Of a DNA stretch of 64,000 nt, positions 16,738 through 27,478 are shown in pieces. Made by a program: the position numbers and the translations under genes. How positions within the stretch are numbered: position 1 is the first letter of the stretch; each line of letters starts with the position of its first letter. A model generated the notes under the pieces. The model was not told where the DNA came from and ran no database searches. It saw only the letters and a program-made list of their open reading frames with translations. Source of the stretch: an uncultured Microbacterium sp. (GTDB lineage: Bacteria; Actinomycetota; Actinomycetes; Actinomycetales; Microbacteriaceae); NCBI RefSeq assembly GCF_947489255.1, contig NZ_CANLCY010000002.1:655848-719847 (forward strand). Direction: 5' to 3'.

Positions 16738-16986
16738 GGTGATCACTCTCCTTCTCGGGCCACAACGGTGTCATCCGCCCCGACATTCCGGACTCCGATC
16801 GAAGTCACAGCTTGGTCGCTGGTGGGCCCGCTCGAAGGCGCTGGCTGCGCGCCTAGACTGTCTGTCGTGCGGATCGCGTGAGCGCTGCACACGGACCCTT
16901 CGATTCTACAGGCAACACCCGCTCCCGGCATGGCAGGCCCGCTCTCCCGAACGCCGGGACGGCCCCGACGCCAGGAAGCCGCACGC

Positions 16987-17973
16987 ATGCCCTCCGCCTC
17001 GTCCCCCTCCCCCTCGTCCCGCGTCCCGGGAGTGCTGCAGCGCGTGGGCGGGTGGCTGCCCACGGAGGTCGACCGGCGGGTGAAGGTGTTCGCCTGGCTG
17101 TCGTTCATCGCCGAGGTGCTGATCATCGGCACCGGCGGCGCCGTGCGACTGACGGGCTCGGGCCTGGGCTGCCCCACCTGGCCGCGCTGCACGGCGGACT
17201 CCCTCGTGAACACCCCCGAGATGGGCATCCACGGCATCATCGAGTTCGGCAACCGCACCCTCACGGGCCTGGTCGGCATCCTCGCCCTCGCGGTGGTCGT
17301 GCTGGTGTGGCGCATGCGGCACGAGCGTCGCGTGCTCTTCGTGCTCTCGCTGGTCGTCCTCGGCGGCATCGTGGCGCAGGCGGTCGTGGGCGGCATCACG
17401 GTGCTCACCGGCTTGAACCCGTTCATCGTCGGGTTCCACTACGTCGCCTCGGTCGTGCTGGTCTCCGTGTGCGCGGCCTTCCTGGTGCGCATGAACCAGC
17501 CGGCGGGACCGCGGGCCCTCGCCGTGCCGCGCTGGTTCGCCGGACTCGTTCACGCGACGACCGGGCTGCTCGCCCTGACCATCGTGTTCGGTGTCCTCAC
17601 CACGGGGGCGGGCCCGCACTCCGGCGACGCGTCCGCGGGGCGCAACGGCTTCGATGCCGAGGTTCTCGAGCACGTGCACTCCTGGCCCGGGTACGCGCTG
17701 TTCGCCCTGACGCTCGCCGTGGTCGTCGCGGCATGGCGCCTGCGCCTGCCGCTGCGCCGGTGGGCCCTCGCCCTCCTCGCCGTCGAGCTCGTGCAGATCG
17801 CCGTCGGCCTCTATCAGGCGCGCAACGGCCTGCCCGAGTTGGCCGTCGGCACGCACATGGTGCTCGCGGCTCTGGCCGCAGCGACGATGACCGTCGTGGT
17901 GCTGCGCCTGAAGGCCCCGATCGCCGCGTCCCGGATCGAGCGGGATCGCGCCACCGCCGACGCCCGCGCCTGA
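16987..17973 (+). CDS. ctaA: Heme A synthase (COX15/CtaA family)
   Basis: Oxidises the C8 methyl group of heme O to make heme A for aa3-type cytochrome oxidase. The 328-residue protein has about eight transmembrane helices. It has the family segments G-G-A-V-R-L-T-G-S-G-L-G-C-P-T-W-P-x-C (with the first-loop Cys pair), H-x-I-I-E-F-G-N-R (heme-ligand His and Glu) and the later G-F-H-Y and G-T-H-M His residues. ATG 16987 is preferred because AGGAAG lies 8 nt upstream; an in-frame ATG at 16930 lacks one. Heme O synthase is encoded 1 kb downstream on the opposite strand. Confidence 0.92.
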   Translation: MPSASSPSPSSRVPGVLQRVGGWLPTEVDRRVKVFAWLSFIAEVLIIGTGGAVRLTGSGLGCPTWPRCTADSLVNTPEMGIHGIIEFGNRTLTGLVGILALAVVVLVWRMRHERRVLFVLSLVVLGGIVAQAVVGGITVLTGLNPFIVGFHYVASVVLVSVCAAFLVRMNQPAGPRALAVPRWFAGLVHATTGLLALTIVFGVLTTGAGPHSGDASAGRNGFDAEVLEHVHSWPGYALFALTLAVVVAAWRLRLPLRRWALALLAVELVQIAVGLYQARNGLPELAVGTHMVLAALAAATMTVVVLRLKAPIAASRIERDRATADARA

Positions 17974-17998
17974 CGACCCGCGTTCTCCCCCTTATACG
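17970..17998 (+). promoter_or_regulatory. Candidate promoter for the 18150 gene
   Basis: CTGACG (17970-17975), a 17-bp spacer and TATACG (17993-17998) resemble a SigA-type -35/-10 pair. It overlaps the ctaA stop codon and would give a 5' leader of about 145 nt before the ATG at 18150. Confidence 0.4.
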
Positions 17999-18149
17999 CT
18001 CATAGGGCATTCATCGGCGACCCCTAGGCCCCGTCAGGACGACTGAGAGAACCTTGATGCTCCGGGTCCAGCCCGGGCACTCCCGATGCCACCGCGTCGG
18101 GAGACGCCAGTCCGGTGCCCCCGCACCGGAACGACAAGGAGTACTCCCC

Positions 18150-18641
18150 ATGAAGACCCGCCCCCGCCTGGTGACCAGCATCCCGTTCTGGGTGCTCGTC
18201 GTCGCCTCCCTGGCCGCCATCGCCGGTGGACTCGCGATCGTCCTGAACGGGATCGATGCGATGGAACAGGTGCTCAACGACCCCAACGCCACCGTCGTGC
18301 AGGTCTACGTCGGTCAGTCCTGGGTCGTCGTGGGCGCCGCCGTCCTCGGCGCCGGTGCGATCGGCATCGCCCTCGCCCTGGCCCTCGGCGCCGCCGCGGC
18401 CCTGACCCGTCGCCCCGAGGTCGCCATCGAGACGATCGACTGGAACAGCGACGACGAGACCGCTGCCGAGACCTCGGCTCCCGCCGCCCCCTTCGCGCCG
18501 AGCACGACCGCCGCACCCCTCGCGGTGGAGGACGCCGACGTCGAGACCCCCTCGACCGCGACCGCTCCCCCGCAGGCCGCCGCAGCCGCTCGCCACGACG
18601 AGCCCACGCTCGACACCGGAGACGGCACCACGCGTCGCTGA
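18150..18641 (+). CDS. Hypothetical two-helix membrane protein
   Basis: A 163-residue protein I cannot assign. A short basic N-terminus leads into helix 1 (about residues 10-32, SIPFWVLVVASLAAIAGG). A 40-residue extracytoplasmic loop carries N-D-P-N-A-T-V-V-Q-V-Y-V-G. Helix 2 is near residues 58-85 and very Ala-rich. A cytoplasmic tail of about 75 residues is rich in Ala, Thr, Glu and Pro and is probably disordered. AAGGAG lies 8 nt before the ATG at 18150. It is monocistronic: a promoter-like pair lies upstream and a terminator directly downstream. Confidence 0.7.
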   Translation: MKTRPRLVTSIPFWVLVVASLAAIAGGLAIVLNGIDAMEQVLNDPNATVVQVYVGQSWVVVGAAVLGAGAIGIALALALGAAAALTRRPEVAIETIDWNSDDETAAETSAPAAPFAPSTTAAPLAVEDADVETPSTATAPPQAAAAARHDEPTLDTGDGTTRR

Positions 18642-18655
18642 CGCCGGTCTCGCAC

Positions 18656-18688
18656 GAACGCCCGCTCCCGTCCAGGGGGCGGGCGTTC
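18656..18688 (+). terminator. Terminator hairpin
   Basis: GAACGCCCGC (18656-18665) pairs exactly with 18679-18688. Additional C/G pairs tighten the loop. It begins 14 bp after the stop of the hypothetical membrane protein. Confidence 0.75.
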
Positions 18689-18926
18689 TCGCGTGCGGTC
18701 GAGACCGGAGCGTTCGACGACGGTGGGGGCGCGCTCGTTCGTGCGCCGCGCTCAGACCGGCGACGTACTTCCGGCGGGTGTCTCACGCATGGACGTCTCC
18801 TCCGCGCATGGACCGCGAGAGCAGCGGTCTCATCCGCGCGCGGATCGCGTTCATGCGTGCGCACGGTGCGCTCGCGTCGCGCACTCGCACCGCGGCCGTT
18901 CGAGGACACGGCATCCGGAATCGCGA
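18689..18926. other. Non-coding interval, nothing recognised
   Basis: About 240 bp between two facing terminators, part of the 325-bp gap 18642-18966. It is GC-rich with no convincing ORF, ribosome-binding site, RNA gene or promoter. ORFs here have poor codon usage and no motifs. Confidence 0.5.
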
Positions 18927-18954
18927 ACGCCCGCCCCGAGAGCGGGACGGGCGT
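18927..18954 (-). terminator. Terminator hairpin of ctaB
   Basis: ACGCCCGCCCCG and CGGGACGGGCGT face each other around a short GA-rich loop with one mismatch. The hairpin lies just beyond the ctaB stop on the minus strand. Confidence 0.65.
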
Positions 18955-18966
18955 CGACGAGACGGA

Positions 18967-19893
18967 TCAGAAGGGCAGCAGCGGGTCGACCGCGATGGCG
19001 ACGAACAGCAGCGTCAGGTACGTGATCGACGCGTGGAAGACGCGCATCGGCCGGGGCTCTCCGCCGCGCACGGCGCGGGAGTAGAGGCGGTGGGACTCGT
19101 AGATGAACCAGCCGCCGAACACCAGGGCGGACACACTGTAGACCAGGCCCATCGAGGCGACGGGGATCAGCAGGAGCGAGCAGGCGACGGTGGCCCACGC
19201 GTAGAGGATGACCTGCAGACCCACCTGCGACCCGCTGCGGGTGGCGCCGAGCATGGGGACGTCGACCTCGTCGTACTGCGCCGCGTACTTCATCGACAGC
19301 GGCCAGTAGTGCGGCGGCGTCCACAGGAACACCAGCGCGAACAGGATGAAGGGCGCCCACGAGAGCGAACCCGTCACGGCCGACCACCCGATGAGCACCG
19401 GGAAGCAGCCCGCGATGCCGCCCCACACGATGTTCTGCTCGGTGCGGCGCTTGAGGATCATCGTGTAGATGACCACGTAGAAGAAGATCGCCGCCGCCGA
19501 CAACCCGGCCGCGAGCGGGTTGGTGAACGCCAGGAGCCACACGGTCGAGACGACCGCGAGCGTCCACGCGAAGATCAGCGCGCCCCGCGGCGAGACCTCG
19601 CCGGTCACCAGCGGACGGTTCACGGTGCGCTGCATGTGGGCGTCGATGTCGCGGTCGAGGTACATGTTGAACGCGGCCGCCGACCCGGCGCTCAGCGAGC
19701 CGCCGATCACGGTGGCGAGGATGAGCCAGAGGTTGGGCAGTCCACCCTGCGCCAGGATCATCACCGGCACGGTGGTCACCAGCAGAAGCTCGAGGACGCG
19801 GGGCTTCGTCAGAGCGACGTAGGCCCGGAGGGTGCGTCCGACGGAGCGGCGATCGGTCGTCGCAATGACGTGCGACGTCGTCGAGATGTCCAT
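18967..19893 (-). CDS. ctaB: Protoheme IX farnesyltransferase (heme O synthase)
   Basis: Adds a farnesyl group to heme B to give heme O, the substrate of CtaA. The 308-residue protein has about nine transmembrane helices. The first prenyl-diphosphate motif is [12 protein letters not shown]-x-R-T-x-N-R-P, and the second Asp-rich loop is [20 protein letters not shown] near residue 33 is also a family mark. It is divergent from tkt, the standard actinobacterial arrangement. TAGAAT at 19932-19927 on the minus strand could be its -10 element. Confidence 0.95.
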   Translation of the reverse strand: MDISTTSHVIATTDRRSVGRTLRAYVALTKPRVLELLLVTTVPVMILAQGGLPNLWLILATVIGGSLSAGSAAAFNMYLDRDIDAHMQRTVNRPLVTGEVSPRGALIFAWTLAVVSTVWLLAFTNPLAAGLSAAAIFFYVVIYTMILKRRTEQNIVWGGIAGCFPVLIGWSAVTGSLSWAPFILFALVFLWTPPHYWPLSMKYAAQYDEVDVPMLGATRSGSQVGLQVILYAWATVACSLLLIPVASMGLVYSVSALVFGGWFIYESHRLYSRAVRGGEPRPMRVFHASITYLTLLFVAIAVDPLLPF

Positions 19894-20115
19894 CGTCCCC
19901 CGGGGTAGCGCGTATGAATCCCTCCGATTCTATGCCATCCCCACCACACCCCCGGCCGCCTGTCGACCCCCGTCACGAACGGCAACGGCGTCGGTCGTTC
20001 TCGCTATGCTGGCGAAGAACGCGCGCCCCGCGCCGACACCCCACCCCCCTCCCACTCCTACGGTGACGAGCGCGGACGTCGGTTGTGAACCGGGCGCAGG
20101 ATCGAGAAAGGCACC

Positions 20116-22218
20116 GTGTTGTCGGACTTCGAATGGGACGAGATCGATCGGCGCGCGGTGGACACCGCACGCATCCTGGCGGCTGACGCCGTCGAGAAGG
20201 TGGGCAACGGCCACCCGGGCACGGCCATGTCGCTGGCCCCCGCCGCCTACCTGCTGTACCAGCGGGTGCTGCGCCACGACCCGGCCGACACGCACTGGCC
20301 CGGCCGCGACCGCTTCATCCTCTCCGCCGGACACTCCTCGCTCACGCAGTACGTGCAGCTGTACCTCGGTGGCTTCGGCCTCGAGCTGAAGGACCTCCAG
20401 GCGCTGCGCACGTGGGGCTCGCTCACCCCCGGCCACCCCGAGTTCGGCCACACCGACGGCGTCGAGATCACCACCGGACCGCTCGGCCAGGGCCTGGCAT
20501 CCTCGGTGGGCTTCGCCTATGCCGCCCGCTACGAGCGCGGCCTCTTCGACGCCGAGACCCCGGCGGGCGAGAGCCCCTTCGACCACTTCGTCTACGTCAT
20601 CGCCGGCGACGGCGACCTCCAGGAGGGCGTGACCAGCGAGGCCTCCTCGCTCGCCGGCCACCAGGAGCTCGGCAACCTCATCGCGATCTACGACTCCAAC
20701 CAGATCTCGATCGAAGACGACACCAACGTCGCCTTCACCGAGGACGTCCAGAAGCGCTACGAGTCGTACGGCTGGCACGTCCAGACCGTCGACTGGAAGA
20801 AGACGGGGCAGTACGTCGAAGACGTCGCCGAGCTGCACGCGGCGATCGAGGCCGCCAAGGGCGAGACCAGCAAGCCGTCGCTCATCATCCTCAAGACCAT
20901 CATCGGCTGGCCCTCGCCCGGCAAGCAGAACTCGGGCAAGATCCACGGTTCCGCCCTCGGCGCCGACGAGCTGAAGGCCACGAAGGAGGTGCTCGGCTTC
21001 GACCCCGAGCAGCACTTCGCCGTCGCCGACGACGTGCTCGAGCGCACGCGCGAGCTCGTCGAGCGCGGGGAGGCCGAGAAGGCCGCCTGGCAGGAGAAGT
21101 TCGACGCCTGGGCCGCGAAGCACCCCGAGCGCAAGCAGCTGTGGGACCGCCTGCAGGCCCGCGAGCTTCCCGCCGACATCGCCGACGCGCTGCCCGCGTT
21201 CGAGGCCGGCAAGGACGTCTCCACCCGCGCCGCCAGCGGAACGGTCATCAACGCCCTCGCCGCCGAGCTCCCCGAGCTCTGGGGCGGTTCGGCCGACCTC
21301 GCCGAGTCCAACCTGACGACGATCAAGGACGCCAAGTCCTTCATCCCCTCGTCGTGGTCCACGCACGAGTGGTCCGGCGACCCCTACGGCCGCGTGCTGC
21401 ACTTCGGCATCCGCGAGCACGCCATGGGCGCGATCCTCAACGGCATCGTGCTGCACGGACCGACGCGTCCGTTCGGCGGCACCTTCCTCATCTTCAGCGA
21501 CTACATGCGCCCGCCGGTGCGTCTGGCCGCGCTGATGAACATCCCGACGATCTTCGTCTGGACGCACGACTCCGTCGCCCTCGGCGAAGACGGCCCCACG
21601 CACCAGCCGATCGAGCAGCTCGCCACGCTCCGAGCCATCCCGAACTTCGCCCTCGTGCGTCCCGCGGATGCCAACGAGACCAGTGTCGTGTGGCTCGAGA
21701 TGCTGCGCCGCACCGCCGGTCCCGCCGGAATCGCCCTGACGCGTCAGAACATCCCCGTCTTCGCCCGCGGCGAGGGCGCGGCATCCGGTGATGAGTTCGC
21801 CTCGGCCGCCGGCGCCGTCAAGGGCGCGTACGTGCTCGCGGAGGCGAAGAACGGCGAGCCCGACGTGATCCTGATCGCGACCGGTTCCGAGGTGCAGCTC
21901 GCCGTCGAGGCGCGCGAGACCCTGGCCGCCGAGGGCGTCCACGCCCGCGTGGTGTCGGCTCCGTCGCTGGAGTGGTTCGCCGAGCAGGACGAGGCCTACC
22001 GCGAGTCGGTGCTGCCGTCGTCGGTGAAGGCGCGCGTGTCGGTCGAGGCGGGCTCCGCGCTCAGCTGGGCGGGCATCGTCGGCGACGCCGGCCGTTCCGT
22101 CGCGATCGATCACTTCGGCGCCTCGGCGGACTACAAGACCCTGTTCCAGAAGTTCGGCATCACCACCGAGCACGTCGTCGAGGCCGCGCGCGAGTCGCTG
22201 GCCGCCGCGAAGAAGTAA
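20116..22218 (+). CDS. tkt: Transketolase
   Basis: Thiamine-diphosphate enzyme of the non-oxidative pentose phosphate pathway, transferring two-carbon units between sugar phosphates. Length of 700 residues is standard. Visible are [10 protein letters not shown] near residue 34, the ThDP motif G-D-G-D-L-Q-E-G...N-Q-I-S, the [11 protein letters not shown] segment of the pyrimidine domain, and the C-terminal G-x-S-A-D-Y-like loop (FGASADYKT). The GTG start has GAAAGG upstream. A -10-like TATGCT lies at 20005-20010. It heads a six-gene pentose-phosphate operon. Confidence 0.96.
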   Translation: MLSDFEWDEIDRRAVDTARILAADAVEKVGNGHPGTAMSLAPAAYLLYQRVLRHDPADTHWPGRDRFILSAGHSSLTQYVQLYLGGFGLELKDLQALRTWGSLTPGHPEFGHTDGVEITTGPLGQGLASSVGFAYAARYERGLFDAETPAGESPFDHFVYVIAGDGDLQEGVTSEASSLAGHQELGNLIAIYDSNQISIEDDTNVAFTEDVQKRYESYGWHVQTVDWKKTGQYVEDVAELHAAIEAAKGETSKPSLIILKTIIGWPSPGKQNSGKIHGSALGADELKATKEVLGFDPEQHFAVADDVLERTRELVERGEAEKAAWQEKFDAWAAKHPERKQLWDRLQARELPADIADALPAFEAGKDVSTRAASGTVINALAAELPELWGGSADLAESNLTTIKDAKSFIPSSWSTHEWSGDPYGRVLHFGIREHAMGAILNGIVLHGPTRPFGGTFLIFSDYMRPPVRLAALMNIPTIFVWTHDSVALGEDGPTHQPIEQLATLRAIPNFALVRPADANETSVVWLEMLRRTAGPAGIALTRQNIPVFARGEGAASGDEFASAAGAVKGAYVLAEAKNGEPDVILIATGSEVQLAVEARETLAAEGVHARVVSAPSLEWFAEQDEAYRESVLPSSVKARVSVEAGSALSWAGIVGDAGRSVAIDHFGASADYKTLFQKFGITTEHVVEAARESLAAAKK

Positions 22219-22237
22219 TCAGAGGAGAACCAGAACA

Positions 22238-23359
22238 ATGAGCACTCCCACCGCAGACCTCTCGGCCGCCGGCGTCAGCATCTGGCTGGACGACCTGTCG
22301 CGTCAGCGCATCCAGTCCGGCAACCTCGCCGAGCTCATCGAGAAGCGCAACGTGTCGGGCGTCACCACCAACCCGACGATCTTCGCCGGCGCCCTGTCGA
22401 AGGGCGAGGCGTACGAGGGTCAGGTCAAGGAGCTCGCGGCCGCCGACGCCAGCGTCGACGAGGCGATCTTCTCGATCACAACCGACGACGTGCGCGACGC
22501 GTGCGACATCTTCCTGCCGGTCTTCGAGGCCACGAACGGCGTCGACGGCCGCGTGTCGATCGAGGTCTCCCCCGACCTCGCCCACGAAACCGAGGGCACC
22601 GTCGCTCAGGCGAAGGACCTCTCGGCGCGCGTGGACCGCAAGAACGTCCTCATCAAGATCCCCGCGACCAAGGCGGGCCTGCCCGCCATCACCGAGGTCA
22701 TCGGTGCGGGCATCTCGGTCAACGTCACGCTCATCTTCAGCCTCGAGCGCTACGAAGAGGTCATCGACGCGTACCTCGCCGGTGTCGAGAAGGCGCAGGC
22801 CGCCGGTCACGACATCACGACCCTGCAGTCGGTGGCGTCGTTCTTCGTCTCGCGCGTCGACACCGAGATCGACAAGCGTCTCGCCGCGATCGGCACCGAC
22901 GAGGCCGCAGACCTGAAGGGCAAGGCGGGCATCGCCAACGCCCGTCTCGCCTACGAGCTGTACGAGAAGAAGTTCTCCGAGGACCGCGCGAAGAAGCTCC
23001 TGGATGCCGGTGCCACGGTGCAGCGTCCCCTCTGGGCCTCGACGGGTGTCAAGGACCCCGCGCTGCCCGACACGCTCTACGTGACCGAGCTCGTCGCCCC
23101 CGGCACCGTCAACACGATGCCGGAGAAGACCCTCGAGGCCACCTTCGACCACGGCGTCATCACGGGTGACACCGTGACGGGCGCGTACGCCGAGGCGCAC
23201 GACGTCTTCGACCGCCTCGCGGCGGCCGGCGTCGACGTCGCCGACGCGACGCAGGTGCTCGAGGACGAGGGCGTCGAGAAGTTCATCGCCTCGTGGCACG
23301 AGCTGCAGGACACCGTGAAGACCGCTCTGCAGGCCGGAAGCGCCCAGGCCGCCAAGTGA
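22238..23359 (+). CDS. tal: Transaldolase
   Basis: Transfers a dihydroxyacetone unit in the non-oxidative pentose phosphate pathway. The 373-residue length fits the long actinobacterial/cyanobacterial subclass. Motifs are S-I-W-L-D-D-L-S-R near the N-terminus, [11 protein letters not shown], and [12 protein letters not shown] with the Schiff-base Lys. [12 protein letters not shown] and the V-N-T-M-P segment follow. AGAGGAGA precedes the ATG. The stop overlaps the next GTG (GTGA). Confidence 0.95.
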   Translation: MSTPTADLSAAGVSIWLDDLSRQRIQSGNLAELIEKRNVSGVTTNPTIFAGALSKGEAYEGQVKELAAADASVDEAIFSITTDDVRDACDIFLPVFEATNGVDGRVSIEVSPDLAHETEGTVAQAKDLSARVDRKNVLIKIPATKAGLPAITEVIGAGISVNVTLIFSLERYEEVIDAYLAGVEKAQAAGHDITTLQSVASFFVSRVDTEIDKRLAAIGTDEAADLKGKAGIANARLAYELYEKKFSEDRAKKLLDAGATVQRPLWASTGVKDPALPDTLYVTELVAPGTVNTMPEKTLEATFDHGVITGDTVTGAYAEAHDVFDRLAAAGVDVADATQVLEDEGVEKFIASWHELQDTVKTALQAGSAQAAK

Positions 23360-24981
23360 GCTTCGCCGTCAAGGTCACCGGCCACGTCAAGTCGGTCGTC
23401 GACGCCGAGCTGCCGGCTCTGACCGGCTCGCTCGTCGCATCCGGCATCACGGCCGGCGACGCCTCCCTGTGGGGCGCCGCCGCCGAAGACGAGGCCTCGC
23501 GTCGGCTGGGGTGGGTGGGGGCGGTCTCCGTCTCCCGCCCCCTCGTGCCCGAGATCACCGCCCTGCGCGACGACCTCGTCGCGCAGGGCGTGACCCGGGT
23601 GGTCCTGGCCGGAATGGGCGGCTCGTCGCTCGCGCCCGAGGTCATCGCCCAGTCGGCGGGGGTGCCCCTCGTCATCCTCGACTCCACGGCCCCCGGGCAG
23701 GTGCTCGCGGCCATCGACGGAGACGCCGAGTCGGGTGGGCTCGAACAGACCGTGCTCGTCGTGTCCAGCAAGTCGGGGTCGACGATCGAGACCGATTCCG
23801 CCAAGCGGGCCTTCGAGACCGCCTTCCGCGACGTCGGCATCGACCCCGCGACGCGCATCGTCGTCGTGACCGACCCGGGCTCCCCGCTCGAGCAGTCGGC
23901 CCGCGCCGACGGCTACCGCGTGTTCACCGCCGATCCGACCGTCGGGGGGCGCTACTCGGCGCTCACCGCCTTCGGCCTCGTGCCGGCGGGGCTCGCGGGC
24001 GTCGACATCGACGACCTGCTCGACGAGGCCGACGCCACGCTGCTCGAGGTGGCGATCGACTCCCCCGAGAACCCCGCCCTCGTGCTCGCCGCCGCCATCG
24101 CCGGCGGCGGAGCGCACCGTCGCGACAAGCTCGGGCTCGTCACCGACGGAAGCCACCTGATCGGCCTGCCCGACTGGATCGAGCAGCTCGTCGCCGAGTC
24201 CACGGGCAAGGACGGCACCGGCATCCTGCCCGTCGTGCTCCTGCCCGTCTCGCCCGAGCTCGACGCGAAGCCCGACGATCTGCAGGTCGTGCGCTTCGTC
24301 GACGACGCCGACGCGTTCCACCTGTTCGAGCGCCACACGGGCGAGGTCCTGGTGAGCGGCTCGCTCGGCGCGCAGTTCGTCGTGTGGGAGTACGCGACCG
24401 CGATCGCCGGACGGATGCTGGGCATCGACCCGTTCGACCAGCCCGACGTGGAGTCGGCGAAGGAGGCGACCCGGGGACTGCTCGAGGCGCAGCCCGTCCC
24501 GACGGCGCCGGCGTTCGTCGCCGACGGCGTCGAGGTGCGCGTCTCCGACCCGGCTCTCGCCGAAAGCGGCACCGTCGAGGGCGTCCTCGCGGCCCTGTGG
24601 GCCCGCGTGCCGGCCGACGGCTACGTGAGCGTGCAGGCGTACGTGAACCGGCTCGACCTGGCCCAGCTGTCGGGGCTGCGCGAACTCGTGGCGGCCGACA
24701 CCGGCCGTCCCACCACCTTCGGGTGGGGTCCGCGGTTCCTGCACTCCACCGGGCAGTACCACAAGGGCGGACCCGCCACCGGCGTGTTCCTCCAGATCAT
24801 CGAACGCACCGACGTCGACCTCGAGATCCCGGGGCGCCCGTTCACGTTCGGACAACTCATCCAGGCACAGGCCGCGGGAGACGCGAGCGTGTTGGCGGAG
24901 GCCCATGGTCGTCCCGTCGTCACGCTGACGCTGACCGACCCGCAGGTCGAGGTGCTCTCACTCTTCGAGGCGGCACAGTAA
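23356..24981 (+). CDS. pgi: Glucose-6-phosphate isomerase (actinobacterial operon type)
   Basis: Interconverts glucose-6-phosphate and fructose-6-phosphate. The 541-residue product has two SIS sugar-isomerase domains: [10 protein letters not shown] near residue 90 and [10 protein letters not shown] near 137 are the phosphate-binding loops. D-P-G-S-P-L-E-Q follows. The C-terminal half has [18 protein letters not shown]. It is the divergent form found between tal and zwf in many Actinobacteria rather than the classical Pgi. The GTG overlaps the tal stop. Confidence 0.88.
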   Translation: MSFAVKVTGHVKSVVDAELPALTGSLVASGITAGDASLWGAAAEDEASRRLGWVGAVSVSRPLVPEITALRDDLVAQGVTRVVLAGMGGSSLAPEVIAQSAGVPLVILDSTAPGQVLAAIDGDAESGGLEQTVLVVSSKSGSTIETDSAKRAFETAFRDVGIDPATRIVVVTDPGSPLEQSARADGYRVFTADPTVGGRYSALTAFGLVPAGLAGVDIDDLLDEADATLLEVAIDSPENPALVLAAAIAGGGAHRRDKLGLVTDGSHLIGLPDWIEQLVAESTGKDGTGILPVVLLPVSPELDAKPDDLQVVRFVDDADAFHLFERHTGEVLVSGSLGAQFVVWEYATAIAGRMLGIDPFDQPDVESAKEATRGLLEAQPVPTAPAFVADGVEVRVSDPALAESGTVEGVLAALWARVPADGYVSVQAYVNRLDLAQLSGLRELVAADTGRPTTFGWGPRFLHSTGQYHKGGPATGVFLQIIERTDVDLEIPGRPFTFGQLIQAQAAGDASVLAEAHGRPVVTLTLTDPQVEVLSLFEAAQ

Positions 24982-24983
24982 GC

Positions 24984-26534
24984 ATGGTCGTAGAGATCAC
25001 ACCGGGTCACAATCCTCTGCGCGATCCCGAGGATCGCCGACTCAATCGCATCGCGGGTCCGAGCGCGCTCGTGATCTTCGGCGTGACGGGCGACCTGTCG
25101 CGCAAGAAGCTCATGCCGGCGGTCTACGACCTCGCCAATCGCGGCCTGCTTCCCCCTGGATTCGCGCTGGTCGGCTTCGCCCGCCGCGACTGGGAGGACC
25201 AGGACTTCGCGAAGGTGGTCTACGAGTCGGTCAAGAAGTACGCGCGCACGGAATTCCGCGAGGAGACGTGGAAGGAGCTCCTCGAGGGCATCCGCTTCGT
25301 GCAGGGCGAGTTCGACGACCCCGAGGCGTTCGCGCGCCTGCGCGACACCGTCGACAAGCTCGACACCGAGCGCGGCACGATGGGCAACCACGCCTACTAC
25401 CTGTCGATCCCGCCGAAGGCGTTCCCGCTGGTCACCACCCAGCTGAAGGCCTCGGGACTGGTCGGCGAGAAGGGCGAGGACACCACCGGGTGGCGCCGCG
25501 TCGTCATCGAGAAGCCCTTCGGGCACGACCTCGCGTCGGCCCGCGAGCTGAACGAGGTCGTCGAGAGCGCGTTCCCGGCCGACTCGATCTTCCGCATCGA
25601 CCACTACCTCGGCAAAGAGACCGTGCAGAACATCCTCGCGCTGCGCTTCGCGAACGAGCTGTACGAGCCCATCTGGAACCGCAACTACGTCGACCACGTG
25701 CAGATCACGATGGCCGAGGACATCGGCGTGGGCGGTCGCGCGGGCTACTACGACGGGATCGGCGCCGCGCGCGACGTCATCCAGAATCACCTCCTGCAGT
25801 TGCTCGCCCTCACGGCGATGGAGGAGCCCATCAGCTTCAACGCCGCCGACCTGCGCGCCGAGAAGGAGAAGGTGCTGGCCGCCGTCCGCCTGCCGGAGAA
25901 CCTGTCCGAGGCGACCGCGCGCGGTCAGTACGCCGGGGGCTGGCAGGGCGGGGAGAAGGTGCTCGGCTTCCTCGAGGAAGACGGCATGAACCCCGAGTCG
26001 GTCACCGAGACGTACGCGGCGATCAAGCTCGAGATCAACACCCGCCGCTGGTCGGGGGTGCCGTTCTACGTGCGCAGCGGCAAGCGTCTCGGACGCCGCG
26101 TGACCGAGGTCGCCGTGGTGTTCAAGCGCGCCCCGCAGCAGCTGTTCTCGCGCAGCCAGACGCAGGAGCTCGGGCAGAACGCGCTCGTCATCCGCGTGCA
26201 GCCCGACGAGGGCGTCACCATCCGCTTCGGGTCGAAGGTTCCGGGCGACGGCACGCAGGTGCGCGACGTCACGATGGACTTCGGGTACGGCCACGCCTTC
26301 ACCGAGGCCAGCCCCGAGGCCTACGAGCGCCTGATCCTCGACGTGCTGCTGGGCGACCCGCCGCTGTTCCCGCGGCACGAAGAGGTCGAGCTCAGCTGGA
26401 AGATCCTCGACCCGATCGAGGAGTTCTGGGCCGCCGAGGGCGGTCCTCTCGAACAGTATTCGCCCGGGTCGTGGGGACCGGCATCCGCCGATGAACTCCT
26501 CGCCCGCGACGGCCGCACCTGGAGGCGCCCGTGA
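24984..26534 (+). CDS. zwf: Glucose-6-phosphate 1-dehydrogenase
   Basis: First enzyme of the oxidative pentose phosphate pathway, producing NADPH. It has 516 residues. The nucleotide-binding motif is F-G-V-T-G-D-L-S-R-K-K-L-M-P-A near residues 31-45. The substrate site R-I-D-H-Y-L-G-K-E lies near residue 207, with the Lys and His that act in catalysis. E-K-P-F-G-H-D precedes it. It starts 2 bp after the pgi stop and overlaps opcA by 4 bp. Confidence 0.96.
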   Translation: MVVEITPGHNPLRDPEDRRLNRIAGPSALVIFGVTGDLSRKKLMPAVYDLANRGLLPPGFALVGFARRDWEDQDFAKVVYESVKKYARTEFREETWKELLEGIRFVQGEFDDPEAFARLRDTVDKLDTERGTMGNHAYYLSIPPKAFPLVTTQLKASGLVGEKGEDTTGWRRVVIEKPFGHDLASARELNEVVESAFPADSIFRIDHYLGKETVQNILALRFANELYEPIWNRNYVDHVQITMAEDIGVGGRAGYYDGIGAARDVIQNHLLQLLALTAMEEPISFNAADLRAEKEKVLAAVRLPENLSEATARGQYAGGWQGGEKVLGFLEEDGMNPESVTETYAAIKLEINTRRWSGVPFYVRSGKRLGRRVTEVAVVFKRAPQQLFSRSQTQELGQNALVIRVQPDEGVTIRFGSKVPGDGTQVRDVTMDFGYGHAFTEASPEAYERLILDVLLGDPPLFPRHEEVELSWKILDPIEEFWAAEGGPLEQYSPGSWGPASADELLARDGRTWRRP

Positions 26535-27478
26535 TCATCGATCTGCCCGACACGACCGTCAGCGCGATCTCCAAGAGCCTCGTGAGCGTGCGCGAAGAGG
26601 GCGGCGCCGTCGCCCTCGGGCGCGTGCTGACGCTCATCATCGTGACGCACCACGGTGCCGAGGAAGAGGTCATCGAGGCCGCGAACGACGCCTCCCGGGA
26701 GCACCCGATGCGCGTCATCGCCGTGCTGCTCGGCGACGAGGACGAGGATCCGCGTCTCGACGCGCAGATCCGCGTCGGCGGCGACGCGGGAGCGAGCGAG
26801 GTCGTCGTGCTGCGCGCCCACGGGGCCGCCGCCTCCAACGCCGAGAGCCTCGTCACGGGTCTGCTCCTGCCCGACGCCCCTGTCGTGGCCTGGTGGCCCG
26901 CCGAGGCGCCCGAGAACCCGTCGCGCTCGGCCATCGGCCGCATCGCCCAGCGCCGGATCACCGATGCCTCGTCGCAGGCGGATCCCGCGGGGTGGGTCGC
27001 CCAGCTGGGCGAGCACTACTCCCCCGGCGACACCGACTTCGCGTGGACGCGGGTCACCCGGTGGCGCGAGCAGCTCGCGGCGGTGCTGGATCAGCCGCCG
27101 TTCGAGCCGGTCACCGCGATCGAGGTGCGCGGCGCCGCCGACTCCCCGTCGACCGCCCTGCTGGCGGCCTGGCTCGGAATGAAGCTCGAAGCCCCGGTCG
27201 ATTACGCCTACCTGCCGTCCGAGGAGTGGGCGAGCGGCATCAAGTCGGTGCGCCTCACGCGACCGAGCGGCGACACGCTGCTCGAGCGCCCCGAGGCGGG
27301 CATCGCCGTGCTCACCCAGCCCGGTCAGCCCACGCACGATCTCGCCTTCCCGCGCCGCACCCTCCGCGAGTGCCTGGCGGAGGAGCTGCGCCGCCTCGAC
27401 CCCGACCTGCTCTACGGGCGCGTCATCACCGAGGGCCACGATCTGCTGCGGGCGGCGAGCGAACAGGACGCATCATGA
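26531..27478 (+). CDS. opcA: OpcA, glucose-6-phosphate dehydrogenase assembly protein
   Basis: OpcA is needed for assembly or activity of glucose-6-phosphate dehydrogenase in Actinobacteria and cyanobacteria. The 315-residue protein has the conserved V-A-L-G-R-V-L-T-L-I-I N-terminal segment, the E-A-S-R-E-H-P-M-R-V-I-like strand, and D-A-P-V-V-A-W-W-P near residue 120. Its position directly after zwf, with a GTGA overlap, is the canonical one. It overlaps pgl by ATGA, so Zwf, OpcA and Pgl should be made together. Confidence 0.93.
   Translation: MIIDLPDTTVSAISKSLVSVREEGGAVALGRVLTLIIVTHHGAEEEVIEAANDASREHPMRVIAVLLGDEDEDPRLDAQIRVGGDAGASEVVVLRAHGAAASNAESLVTGLLLPDAPVVAWWPAEAPENPSRSAIGRIAQRRITDASSQADPAGWVAQLGEHYSPGDTDFAWTRVTRWREQLAAVLDQPPFEPVTAIEVRGAADSPSTALLAAWLGMKLEAPVDYAYLPSEEWASGIKSVRLTRPSGDTLLERPEAGIAVLTQPGQPTHDLAFPRRTLRECLAEELRRLDPDLLYGRVITEGHDLLRAASEQDAS

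Noticed and set aside
14155-16881. A 908-residue plus-strand open frame opposite sufD and sufB
   Set aside because: It is a GC-phase mirror of well-supported suf genes, with low-complexity Val/Leu/Arg/Asp composition and no domain.
18689-19025. ORFs of 110 residues and more in the ctaB downstream gap
   Set aside because: They cross the ctaB terminator or ctaB itself and show shuffled, Arg-rich composition.
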